Shown: positions 1 through 6,718, counted from the stretch's first letter. The stretch is DNA of 9,867 nt from Christiangramia sp. (GCA_024635735.1 JAGXII010000120.1:1-9867), one strand, 5' to 3'. The notes: generated by a model not told the origin, from the sequence alone. Program-made: numbers and translations.

Positions 1-48
1 TAATTGCTTGATTATGGGATGTCCGCTAAAGTGAGTACCTTTATTCAT
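1..48 (-). CDS. IS4-family-like transposase, N-terminal 16 codons only
   Basis: The minus strand from 48 reads MNKGTHFSGHPIIKQL and runs off the window edge with no stop. An N-terminus of the form MNKxxxFSGxPIxxQL is, from my knowledge of Bacteroidota genomes, typical of IS4-family transposases with a DUF4372-type N-terminal domain; these DDE enzymes are usually about 370-400 residues. No catalytic residue is visible here. The start codon is the distal part of a perfect 9-bp inverted repeat (47-55 with 73-81), which would hide it in a folded mRNA. The gene is transcribed in the same direction as the LuxE-like gene to its right, so it is exposed to read-through from that side. It could be a truncated remnant; the window cannot tell. 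Confidence 0.6.
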   Translation of the reverse strand, partial: MNKGTHFSGHPIIKQL

Positions 49-81
49 AGTAATTGATTTGTGATAAAACCAAATTACTAT
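47..81 (-). promoter_or_regulatory. Hairpin that can sequester the transposase start codon
   Basis: ATAGTAATT (47-55) and AATTACTAT (73-81) are perfect reverse complements around a 17-nt loop. On the minus strand the second arm to be transcribed runs directly into the start codon, whose A and U are in the stem. Transcripts entering the IS from outside would contain both arms and could be poorly translated, a known IS strategy against read-in expression. Function here is inferred from position. Confidence 0.5.
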
Positions 82-114
82 AAAGCGGGAAATCCATCAA
101 GGAGATCCCGCTTT
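82..114 (-). terminator. Strong hairpin inside the IS end, probable read-in block
   Basis: AAAGCGGGA (82-90) pairs with TCCCGCTTT (106-114). Inside, TCC (93-95) can pair with GGA (101-103) across a small 2x2 internal loop, giving a long stem with a 5-nt apical loop. It lies between the presumed terminal repeat and the transposase start. There is only a short T-run on either side, so it may act as a terminator or simply as structure that blocks read-in. Confidence 0.55.
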
Positions 115-119
115 TAAAA

Positions 120-139
120 AGTTTAACCGGACACTACTG
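120..139 (-). repeat. Probable terminal inverted repeat of the IS
   Basis: On the minus strand, reading inward, this is CAGTAGTGTCCGGTTAAAC. It directly precedes the IS hairpin and directly follows the A/T tail of the neighbouring terminator. The partner repeat is outside the window, so the call rests on position and on a resemblance to IS ends I have seen in flavobacteria. Confidence 0.4.
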
Positions 140-148
140 ATAAAAATA

Positions 149-180
149 CAAAACCCCTCAAACAAGCGTTCAAGGGGTTT
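149..180 (-). terminator. Intrinsic terminator, probably for the LuxE-like gene
   Basis: AAACCCCT (151-158) pairs with AGGGGTTT (173-180). Read on the minus strand the stem is followed by TTGTATTTTTAT, a U-rich tail. It is the first good terminator downstream of the LuxE-like stop codon, about 140 nt away. The IS end begins right after the tail. Confidence 0.7.
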
Positions 181-226
181 GCAACTAACTAACCAATCTA
201 ATATGAAAAATTTCACTTAACCAACA

Positions 227-265
227 AATATTCAGGCTATGAAAGCCTTATCATATCTGAATATT
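227..265. repeat. Perfect 9-bp palindrome in the 3' region of the LuxE-like gene
   Basis: AATATTCAG (227-235) and CTGAATATT (257-265) are perfect reverse complements; inside them GCT (236-238) and AGC (244-246) can add a second short stem. The segment 181-321 has no credible gene: the only ATG-led frame on the plus strand (203) stops after five codons. The element lacks a T-run on either side, so it is more likely an mRNA-end structure or a protein site than a terminator. Confidence 0.5.
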
Positions 266-321
266 GTGTGTCGAAAAAAAGAGTATTAGTTTACAGAATA
301 ACTTAAAAAAAGTAGAAATTT

Positions 322-1299
322 TTATAATAATAGAAGATTACAGCCGCGAATGTCACTGTTATCAAATCTTCCCAGAATTTCAACTTTTGTATTTTTTATT
401 CTCCCAAGATCCTGAGTTGCGATAAATGCACAGGAATTTATATTAGCAAGGTCAATAATGTTAATGCCTCCTGTCTTGTTTTCAGGAAGTAGTTCGAGAG
501 CGTCTTCCGGATCCCGGATAAGTATTCTCATCCAGGGCGGGCATTCAAAAACTCCATTTCCAGCGGAATACGCCTGGGATAGTAGCTCCGTCATGCCATA
601 TTCGCTATGAATCGAGGAGATCCCAAAGCCTTTCTTTAGAATATCATGCAGTTCCTCCCGTATCATTTCCTTACGCCGGCCTTTCATTCCGCCGGTTTCC
701 ATTATGATTGTGTTTTGCAGATGAAACTGATGTTTCTGAACCAAATCCAGCAATGCAAAGGAAACCCCTATTAAAAGAATTTTTTTGCCAGAACTATCAA
801 GGCTTTTCAGCTTAAGGGCAAGTTCATCCAGATCATTAAGATAAAAGCCACTATCGGTTTGTTGAGATCTATTTATGAGATCATTGGCCATATAGATAAG
901 GGAAGAACCCTTACGCTCCAAATAGGAGGGTAGTAAGGCAAGGATTACATAATCCTCTGGATTAGTATAAAACCTTTTAAATCCTTCAAGAAAGCTTCTC
1001 TCATATAGTTCAAGATCGGTGACATAATGTTTACTGGTATTGCTGCCAGTTGTCCCGCTGCTGGTAAAAATGATTTCTGATGATTTATTTGCTCCGGTAA
1101 TGAGCTTTTTAGATTTAAAGAACTCAATAGGAAGAAATGGAATTTCAGTAATCAACTCCACATTTTCAGCCGACCGGTTTAGAAGGTTGCAAAATGTATG
1201 GTAGGTTTTATTGTACTGATACTGATATTTAAAAACTTCCAGACAGGTGTTTTCAAAATCGGTGTCATTTTTTATGCGGAAGATCTTTTTCTCTAGCAT
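322..1299 (-). CDS. LuxE-like acyl-protein synthetase / acyl-activating enzyme
   Basis: This 325-residue cytoplasmic protein resembles the LuxE/acyl-protein synthetase family (Pfam LuxE), which activates a carboxylic acid with ATP and passes the acyl group to a protein thiol. Visible hallmarks of adenylate-forming enzymes are the phosphate-binding loop FTSSGTTGS (78-86), TGGMKGRRKE (202-211), HSEYGMTEL (231-239), TQDLGR (295-300) and a C-terminal GRFDNSDIRGC (310-320). There is no signal peptide or membrane segment, and no large C-terminal lid domain as in full acyl-CoA ligases; the length fits LuxE-like proteins. The gene is 85 bp downstream of the small T9SS protein, separated by a terminator and preceded by its own promoter-like element. 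No LuxC reductase, thioesterase, acyl carrier protein or lux gene is nearby, so bioluminescence is not indicated. Substrate and biological role are unknown; the fold and chemistry call is firm, the function is not. Confidence 0.8.
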   Translation of the reverse strand: MLEKKIFRIKNDTDFENTCLEVFKYQYQYNKTYHTFCNLLNRSAENVELITEIPFLPIEFFKSKKLITGANKSSEIIFTSSGTTGSNTSKHYVTDLELYERSFLEGFKRFYTNPEDYVILALLPSYLERKGSSLIYMANDLINRSQQTDSGFYLNDLDELALKLKSLDSSGKKILLIGVSFALLDLVQKHQFHLQNTIIMETGGMKGRRKEMIREELHDILKKGFGISSIHSEYGMTELLSQAYSAGNGVFECPPWMRILIRDPEDALELLPENKTGGINIIDLANINSCAFIATQDLGRIKNTKVEILGRFDNSDIRGCNLLLL

Positions 1300-1321
1300 G
1301 GTAAAGCCCGGAAGTTTTTCT

Positions 1322-1329
1322 CAAAATTA
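1322..1329 (-). promoter_or_regulatory. -7 element of a promoter for the LuxE-like gene
   Basis: The minus strand reads TAATTTTG, an exact match to the Bacteroidota -7 consensus TAnnTTTG, 22 bp before the start codon. It lies just after the terminator of the upstream gene. A -33 TTTG is not clear: only TTTC is found about 20 bp further upstream. The leader would be about 15 nt. Confidence 0.45.
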
Positions 1330-1334
1330 AGGAA

Positions 1335-1361
1335 TAAAAAAAGCCTCTGAAACAGAAGCTG
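1335..1361 (-). terminator. Intrinsic terminator of the small T9SS gene
   Basis: On the minus strand AGCTTCTG and CAGAGGCT form an 8-bp stem (one G-U pair) with a 3-nt loop, followed by a run of seven T. It starts about 25 bp after the stop codon of the T9SS-tail gene, and separates that gene from the LuxE-like gene. Confidence 0.75.
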
Positions 1362-1384
1362 CAAAAAAGAAAATAGGTTACTGC

Positions 1385-1732
1385 TTATTTTACAACCAGC
1401 TTTCTGGTTGCACGGGCAGTTCCTTCCTGTATTTTAAGAATGTAAATTCCAGGACTAAGGGTAGAAACATCCATTTCCCTTCCACGAATACGTGTTTTGT
1501 AAACAGATTTCCCCAGAACGTTATAAATCTCGATTATTTTATCCTGATTTTTAGCAGAAGAAATATAAACTTTTCCTCCGGTTACAGGATTTGGATAGAT
1601 GGAAAGGCCTTCTATAGGAGTCTCTGTGTGCTGCTGAAATTGCGGCTCACGATCAGTTTGCTGTGCACTTGCGGGAATCGCAAACGCCAGAAAACCAATA
1701 AGAAAGAATACTAATAAGTACTTTTGCTTCAT
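1385..1732 (-). CDS. Small secreted protein: signal peptide plus T9SS type A sorting domain
   Basis: This 115-residue protein has a clear Sec signal peptide (KQK, hydrophobic 5-19, cleavage after ASA at 21-23). After a polar linker of about 18 residues, rich in Q, E and T, comes a T9SS type A C-terminal domain from about 43: LSIYPNPVTGGKVYIS (43-58), IIEIYNVLGKSVYKT (66-80), DVSTLSPGIYILKI (88-101) and the basic end RATRKLVVK. That domain (Por_Secre_tail, TIGR04183) sends cargo across the outer membrane and is usually cut off or used for anchoring to the surface. Here there is no cargo domain at all, so the mature product would be essentially tail. It has its own -7 element and its own terminator, so it looks like a monocistronic, intact gene rather than a fragment. 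The start is followed by a typical MKQK and is preceded by AAAGG. Role unknown; a relic of a larger protein is the main alternative. Confidence 0.85.
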   Translation of the reverse strand: MKQKYLLVFFLIGFLAFAIPASAQQTDREPQFQQHTETPIEGLSIYPNPVTGGKVYISSAKNQDKIIEIYNVLGKSVYKTRIRGREMDVSTLSPGIYILKIQEGTARATRKLVVK

Positions 1733-1753
1733 CCTTTAAGATACAGATTTAGA

Positions 1754-1761
1754 CAAACTTA
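1754..1761 (-). promoter_or_regulatory. -7 element of a promoter for the small T9SS gene
   Basis: The minus strand reads TAAGTTTG, an exact TAnnTTTG match, 21 bp before the start codon. Candidate upstream TTG elements are at non-ideal spacing. It lies downstream of the lipoprotein gene's terminator, which supports separate transcription. Confidence 0.45.
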
Positions 1762-1821
1762 CAAATAAATTTTCAAAAATCCTGCCAATATATTTTGTAA
1801 AACATTAAAAAAATAAATAAA

Positions 1822-1850
1822 AAAACGGGCTGCTATTTGCAACCCGTTTT
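1822..1850 (-). terminator. Intrinsic terminator of the lipoprotein / receptor unit
   Basis: AAAACGGG (1822-1829) pairs with CCCGTTTT (1843-1850); after one mismatch TGC (1831-1833) pairs with GCA (1839-1841) around a 5-nt loop. On the minus strand the stem runs into a long T-rich stretch (complement of 1805-1825). It lies 20 bp after the lipoprotein stop codon. The plus-strand side also has TTTT, but no plus-strand gene needs it. Confidence 0.85.
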
Positions 1851-1869
1851 AATATGGCTAAAAATAAAA

Positions 1870-3855
1870 TTACTCCACCCAGTTAAACATAGATACATCC
1901 ACAGAGGCTTCAGCATCATAAGCGGTAGTAATATTTGCATCTACACCATCTATCTGAATCCCTGAAAGATCTACTCTTCCAGTTTCTGTAATATCAATAT
2001 TGGTGTCAAATCCTGATAATGAAAGACCGGTAATTACAGCTCCAGATTGTTTCTTGAATTGTAAAGCTATTCCTCCTGTTTCAGAAATAGCGGTTAGGTT
2101 TGTAAATTCTGGCATCATATTCTGGCCATCACCTTCCATTGCGGTTGAGAAATTATCTATAGTAAGGTAGATATATGCATTGGTTACACCGCCAGACCAT
2201 CCTTCGGTCCAGTCTATCTGGTCATCCTCGTTGTTTTCAAAATATGCGTTTGTCACAGTTACAGATCCTCCAAAAAATTCAACCCCGTCATCTGCTCCGT
2301 TAAGCATGGCGATATTTTCTATCGTTGTTCCTGCTCCTACGGCATAAAGAGAAAGACCGTTGTACTGAGATTCAGCATTGATTTGAGCTCCTGCATCCTT
2401 TAGGATAAGATATTTAATAGAACCGGAATTGTCCTGAGGATCATCGCCTCCGTAAAGAATTCCGCCAACTTCAGCAGTTGCATTAACTCCTGCAGTAGAT
2501 ACTGCATTTCCGGCGATTACAAGTCCACCCCAGCTTCCTGGTTGTCCCGAAGTAGAAGACATTACTACAGGATTTGATTCTGTACCCTGAATGTCAATTT
2601 TTCCTCCTTTTTGAACCACTATATAAATACTGGTGGATTCAGTTTCGCTGTCACTTCGCGCAGTAATCTTAGTTCCTGCCGGAATGGTAAGAGTAGCTCC
2701 AGATTCTACAGATACAACACCGCTTATTACATATTCAGTATTTCCGTCAAGGGAATAATCTGAATTAATGGTTTCAGGAAGCACAGCTACCTGACCACGA
2801 TTGGAAATCCATGCGAAAGTAGAAGACTCAACTGAAGGAACTTCAGTATATGCTTTACTTAGATCTGCATCGGCTCCGTTAAGCTGGATTCCTGATAGAT
2901 CTGTTCTTCCATCTTCAGTGATATCTACTGCAGTGTCATAACCTGAAAGGGAAAGACCTGTTATTGTAGCTCCTGATTGTTTTTTAAACTGTAAAGCTGT
3001 GCCTCCAGTGGTAGAAACTGCTGTAAAATTGATAAGCTTCGGATTGTTGTTTTGTCCGTCGGCTTCCAGTGCAGTAGAGAAGTTAGAAATAGTATGAAGA
3101 ACATAGGTGTTGGTAATAGTACCGCTCCATCCTTCGGTCCAGTCTACTGCATCATCTTCGTTATTTTCAAAATAGGCATTGGTAATACTTGCAGCTCCTC
3201 CAAAGAATTCAACCCCGTCATCTGCACCATTGATCATGGCAACATTCTGAATAGAAGTTCCTGCACCTACAGCGTAAAGAGAAAGCCCGTTGAATTGTGA
3301 TTCGGCATTTATTTGCGCTCCTGCATCTGAAAGAACTAAATAACTGATAGATCCTGAGTTGTCATTGTCATCAGAACCACCGTAAAGAATTCCGCCTACT
3401 TCCGCGGTAGCATTCGCTCCTGCAGTTGTATTGGCATTACCGGCAATTATAAGACCACCCCAGCTGCCGGACTGTCCGTTAGCTGAACGCATGATTACAG
3501 GATTTGATTCTGTTCCCTGTATATCAATTTTCCCGCCTTTTTGAACCACAATGTATACGTTGGTAGATTCACTGTTATCTAAATCGGCATCTGCAACGAT
3601 CTCTGTTCCCGCAGGAATGGTAAGAGTTGCCCCGGCTTCTACTGAATATACACCAGTAAGGCTATAGGTCTCAGAGGCATCTAAAGTTCTGTCCTCATCC
3701 AGGCTTCCGTTTAATTCAACGTTATCCAGGTTTGGAGTTCCGCCATTATTTCCACCAGGGATAGGTTCTAAAACCGGATCTTTACTACATCCTGATATTG
3801 TTAGAACAATACTTGCCAGGAGTCCGAATAGGATTTTAGGATTTGTTTTTTTCAT
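1870..3855 (-). CDS. Duplicated beta-helix-like outer-membrane lipoprotein, partner of the TonB receptor
   Basis: This 661-residue protein starts with a lipoprotein signal: a hydrophobic stretch (8-20) and a lipobox ISGC with the lipidated cysteine at 23, followed by SKDP and a Gly/Asn/Pro-rich linker to about 45. The rest is two copies of one unit, about 61-350 and 372-660. Each copy contains SVExGATLTIPAGT, YIVVQKGGKIDIQGTESNPV, SWGGL(I/V)IAGN, AEVGGILYGG, a short turn, GADDGVEFFGG and NNEDDxxDWTEGWSG. The repeated hydrophobic-turn pattern suggests a right-handed parallel beta-helix. Clustered conserved acids (DDGVEF, EDDxxDW) look like a ligand or calcium site, present once per copy. No enzyme motif is recognised. 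The gene is 70 bp downstream of the TonB-dependent receptor with no terminator between, and is followed by a strong one, so the two are probably cotranscribed and the protein probably works at the cell surface as the receptor's accessory protein. It is unrelated in sequence to SusD as far as I can see. Ligand unknown. Confidence 0.8.
   Translation of the reverse strand: MKKTNPKILFGLLASIVLTISGCSKDPVLEPIPGGNNGGTPNLDNVELNGSLDEDRTLDASETYSLTGVYSVEAGATLTIPAGTEIVADADLDNSESTNVYIVVQKGGKIDIQGTESNPVIMRSANGQSGSWGGLIIAGNANTTAGANATAEVGGILYGGSDDNDNSGSISYLVLSDAGAQINAESQFNGLSLYAVGAGTSIQNVAMINGADDGVEFFGGAASITNAYFENNEDDAVDWTEGWSGTITNTYVLHTISNFSTALEADGQNNNPKLINFTAVSTTGGTALQFKKQSGATITGLSLSGYDTAVDITEDGRTDLSGIQLNGADADLSKAYTEVPSVESSTFAWISNRGQVAVLPETINSDYSLDGNTEYVISGVVSVESGATLTIPAGTKITARSDSETESTSIYIVVQKGGKIDIQGTESNPVVMSSTSGQPGSWGGLVIAGNAVSTAGVNATAEVGGILYGGDDPQDNSGSIKYLILKDAGAQINAESQYNGLSLYAVGAGTTIENIAMLNGADDGVEFFGGSVTVTNAYFENNEDDQIDWTEGWSGGVTNAYIYLTIDNFSTAMEGDGQNMMPEFTNLTAISETGGIALQFKKQSGAVITGLSLSGFDTNIDITETGRVDLSGIQIDGVDANITTAYDAEASVDVSMFNWVE
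1876..2745 (-). repeat. Second copy of the lipoprotein's internal repeat
   Basis: Residues 371-660 correspond to residues 61-350 with a constant offset of 310 from residue 411 onward and a one-residue gap before that. Counting by hand over 250 aligned positions gives about 184 identities (about 74%). Third-codon positions differ widely and the longest identical DNA runs are about 20 bp, so the duplication is old and both copies have been kept by selection on protein. Confidence 0.9.
2806..3675 (-). repeat. First copy of the lipoprotein's internal repeat
   Basis: Encodes residues 61-350, the membrane-proximal unit. It differs from copy two mainly in surface-like positions and near its end (321-350), while the block at 101-120 and the glycine and acidic blocks (151-160, 191-200, 211-220) are identical. 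Confidence 0.9.
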
Positions 3856-3889
3856 TTTTTTTAGAGTTTAAAATTTAATTCTGGTTTAG

Positions 3890-3920
3890 AATGGTTAATA
3901 AATATTTGTGGTTAATAAAT
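3890..3920 (-). promoter_or_regulatory. 17-bp-spaced direct repeat between receptor and lipoprotein genes
   Basis: GGTTAATAAAT occurs at 3893-3903 and again at 3910-3920. On the coding (minus) strand this gives TTAACCACA and then TTAACCATT. Both 9-mers also occur in the divergent control region at 6853-6881. The position, 35 bp before the lipoprotein start, would suit an operator or a site that sets the ratio of the two proteins. No clear TAnnTTTG element is present here, so an internal promoter is not supported. Confidence 0.4.
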
Positions 3921-3925
3921 AATAA

Positions 3926-6718
3926 TTAAAATGAATAATTTACTCCCAGGCTAAGAACAGCTCCTCTGGTATAGGACCTTACAGTTTTTGTAGATTCCAG
4001 TCCTGTTGAACTAGGTCTTATATCCTGAACTCTTTCGATTTTAGGATTTAATAGATTCTGTCCTTTAAATTCCAGTCCCCATCTGTCATTAAGCTCTTTA
4101 GTGAATATTGCATCCAGGGTTACAAATCCTTTTTCTACAATTTCATCGTTATAGAATATATCAGTCTGCGTCTGGAAACTTGGGGATCCAATTGCATAGA
4201 TCTTATCTGAGGCATAATATCCAACTAAAGAAGCTCTAAAAGGATTTTCAGTTTCATTAGAGAAATTAAGGGAGGCGTTAAAGATCCAGTCGCTGGCACC
4301 CTGTAGCCCGATATCTTTTTTATTGTTATACTGGAAGGTTCTTACAAAACTTCCTTCTTCGTTGTACACATTTTTAAGATCCTGTGAATGCCACATTCTT
4401 GAAGCATTAAAGCCAACACCAAGGTCAATTCCTTCCGGATTTTCATTTTCGATAACGTCTAACTTTGTTTCCAGCTCAATTCCATAAATATTTGCTTCTT
4501 GACCTGCATTGAAATAAGAGAAAACTCCGGCAGCTCCACGATCCTGAACTTTGTTGATAGGATCCTGAATTTTTTTATAGAATCCTGTAAGTGATACTAA
4601 CTCCCCGGAACTCGGGAAAAATTCATATTTAAGATCGAAATTGAAGTTTGTAGAAGCATTAAGTTCAGGATTCCCACGTGTAATTTGTCCTGTTTGAGAA
4701 ACATATTCAAAAGGAGCAATTTCCTTAAACTCTGGTAATGTTATAGTTCTACTTGCAGCCAGTCTAATGTTTGAGTTCTCATTTGGAGAATATTTCACGT
4801 TTAGACTTGGATATATATTATTGTAATCCATATAAACAAAATCAGGTTTGTTCACAGGGTAGTTATTCACATCAAATACCACATCTATATTATCCTGCTG
4901 ATATCTTGCTCCAAGGTTAAAATTCCATTTTCCAAAACCATAGTTGAAATTGGCAAATCCACCATAAGATTCCAGGATTGCATTGTAGCGGTCTGGAGTA
5001 AGGCTATTGAATTTAAGATTTCCATTTCCGAAGTTTTCAGTAGTGAAAACAGTGGAAAGATTATCAAGAGAAGTAGGATTAACGCTATTTAATTCAATCT
5101 CATCTGCTCCATAAAATCTTGAAATGAAATCTCTTTCCTTATTACGATAATTTCCTCCAAACTGTAAGAAAACTACTTTATCAGATTCTTCGTCCTTAAT
5201 AAAGTCAATCTTGTCTTCAACAAAAGCATTTAATTCGGCATCATCTATCTTCTGTGAAGATTTTCTTTGCTGATATCCTCCTGTTCTTGCTAGCTGAATA
5301 AATTCCTGACCATCGTAATTAACCTCATTTCTAATTCTGTTAGGCTCATCGGCATTTACGGTATTGTAACCAACTGCCCATTCCAGCTCATTGTTTTCAA
5401 ATAATTCATGGTAACCATGAAGCTGATTTACCCAAAGTCTTGTTTGTTTAATATTCTGATCACGTACAAACTGGTTAAGATTTTCGGCTGCTGAAGTTTC
5501 TTCAAATACAACTCCTTCTCCATTTCTTCCCGCTTCATAAACTTCATCGGTAAGTTTATTGATGAACAAACTTGTTGCTTTAATACGATGTTTACCATTT
5601 ATTTCATAAGACACGTCCAGTAAACCGGTAGTATTATCGGTTTTTGAATAATTCTCAGTATCTGAAAAATAATCGTAAAGGTTATTGTCTCTGTATTCGT
5701 TGAAAATACCTGTGCTGTATTCAAATGTTGCAGACTGCGAAGCCGTTAAAAGCACCTTTAAATCATCACCAAATTTTTTACCCGCTGTAAAGGCATATTT
5801 CCTGTTTACAGGAAAGGGAGCGTTTTTAGTATTCCATGACTGATTGTTCAGGGAATATTCGATTGGGATTGCCTGATCATAAAATCCGAAATAAACGTCT
5901 TCCTGGTTTGGAGAAACCTTGAATTCGCTGAATTCTCCAACTGCATTGGTGTTGGCTCCAAACTGAAGTCCGAAATCAAGCTCCTCGGTTCCTCTCAATT
6001 CTCTTGAAGTAATATCAACTGTTCCCGATGCCTGGTCGGCAGAATTGTCTACAGAATATGTTTTACTGATACTAAGGTTTTGTATAACCCTTGTTGGAAA
6101 CAATCCCAGATCAATATTTTTACGTTCTACATCGTCAGATGGAATTGGAAGTCCGTTTAAAGTAGTATACAGGTAACGATCACCCAGACCTCTTACAAAA
6201 ATATCCCCTGAAGATTCACTGCTGGTTACCCCTGATATTTTGGTGGTGGCAGTGGCGGCATCAGAGACTCCTAACTTGGCAAGTTCCTGAGCTCCGATAC
6301 TTTCTTTTATTTCCACCGAATTTTTCTGCTCCATTAAAAGGGCCACTTCAGAATCTCTTCTTGCAACAGTAGTAATTACCACCTCATCCAGAGAAGCAGC
6401 ACTGGATCCTAAATCAGTGTTCACTTCGGTAACTTTACCGGCTTCCACAATAACATCCGGTACCTCAAGTGTTTCATAACCTACAAAACTGAAAACTATA
6501 GTATAGGTTCCGGGCTGCAGGGTTTTTAATATATATAAGCCATCATAATCTGAGGTGGTACCTGTAGATGTACCTTTAATTATTACATTGGCAAATGGTA
6601 AGGGTTCGCCGTTCATTTCACGGTCTGAAAGTTTTCCCGCTATGGATCCTGTTTGTGGATCCTGCGCATGCATTGCCGTTAAAATAAATAAGAATGTAAG
6701 TAAAAAGAATTTATTCAT
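3926..6718 (-). CDS. TonB-dependent outer-membrane receptor with carboxypeptidase-like N-terminal domain
   Basis: This 930-residue protein imports a ligand across the outer membrane with energy from TonB-ExbBD. A signal peptide covers 1-18 (cleavage near AMHA-QD). A carboxypeptidase-regulatory-like beta-sandwich follows at about 24-103 (GSIAGKLSD, ANVIIKGTSTGTTSDYDG, FSFVGYETLEV), as is common in Bacteroidota receptors. A Ton-box-like LDEVVITT lies at 110-117. The plug (about 130-240) contains KISGVTSSESSGDIFVRGLG (160-179), then DRYLYTTLNGLPIPSDD (180-196), GLFPTRVIQNLSISKTYS and DQASGTVDITSREL. The remainder is a beta-barrel rich in aromatic and Asn/Asp residues, ending in VNYSF with the usual terminal Phe. 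Its length is shorter than that of typical SusC proteins (about 1000 or more), and no SusD follows. It heads a unit with the duplicated lipoprotein and is divergent from the two-component system. The ATG follows an A-rich AACAAACAA without a Shine-Dalgarno motif. Substrate not deducible; phosphate or an organophosphate is a guess from the regulator type. Confidence 0.9.
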   Translation of the reverse strand: MNKFFLLTFLFILTAMHAQDPQTGSIAGKLSDREMNGEPLPFANVIIKGTSTGTTSDYDGLYILKTLQPGTYTIVFSFVGYETLEVPDVIVEAGKVTEVNTDLGSSAASLDEVVITTVARRDSEVALLMEQKNSVEIKESIGAQELAKLGVSDAATATTKISGVTSSESSGDIFVRGLGDRYLYTTLNGLPIPSDDVERKNIDLGLFPTRVIQNLSISKTYSVDNSADQASGTVDITSRELRGTEELDFGLQFGANTNAVGEFSEFKVSPNQEDVYFGFYDQAIPIEYSLNNQSWNTKNAPFPVNRKYAFTAGKKFGDDLKVLLTASQSATFEYSTGIFNEYRDNNLYDYFSDTENYSKTDNTTGLLDVSYEINGKHRIKATSLFINKLTDEVYEAGRNGEGVVFEETSAAENLNQFVRDQNIKQTRLWVNQLHGYHELFENNELEWAVGYNTVNADEPNRIRNEVNYDGQEFIQLARTGGYQQRKSSQKIDDAELNAFVEDKIDFIKDEESDKVVFLQFGGNYRNKERDFISRFYGADEIELNSVNPTSLDNLSTVFTTENFGNGNLKFNSLTPDRYNAILESYGGFANFNYGFGKWNFNLGARYQQDNIDVVFDVNNYPVNKPDFVYMDYNNIYPSLNVKYSPNENSNIRLAASRTITLPEFKEIAPFEYVSQTGQITRGNPELNASTNFNFDLKYEFFPSSGELVSLTGFYKKIQDPINKVQDRGAAGVFSYFNAGQEANIYGIELETKLDVIENENPEGIDLGVGFNASRMWHSQDLKNVYNEEGSFVRTFQYNNKKDIGLQGASDWIFNASLNFSNETENPFRASLVGYYASDKIYAIGSPSFQTQTDIFYNDEIVEKGFVTLDAIFTKELNDRWGLEFKGQNLLNPKIERVQDIRPSSTGLESTKTVRSYTRGAVLSLGVNYSF

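Larger units (their letters stand above)
1..139 (-). mobile_element. End of an IS4-like insertion sequence, cut by the window edge
   Basis: The left edge carries the 5' end of a transposase gene reading out of the window, preceded by two hairpins (47-81 and 82-114) and then, at 120-139, a sequence that reads CAGTAGTGTCCGGTTAAAC on the minus strand. The order terminal repeat, protective hairpin, transposase start is the usual design of an IS end. The outer boundary near 139 is inferred from where the terminator tail of the neighbouring gene stops. The other end and the target duplication are outside the window, so the exact terminus and the family cannot be confirmed. Recognition rests mainly on the transposase N-terminus. 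Confidence 0.6.

Noticed and set aside
203..220. ATG-led frame MKNFT on the plus strand after AACTAACTAACCAATCTAAT
   Set aside because: It stops after five codons and lies downstream of a minus-strand terminator; no coding signal supports a leader peptide.
322..1299. Reading the LuxE-like gene as part of a bioluminescence operon
   Set aside because: No luciferase, LuxC or LuxD gene is present and the gene appears separately transcribed.
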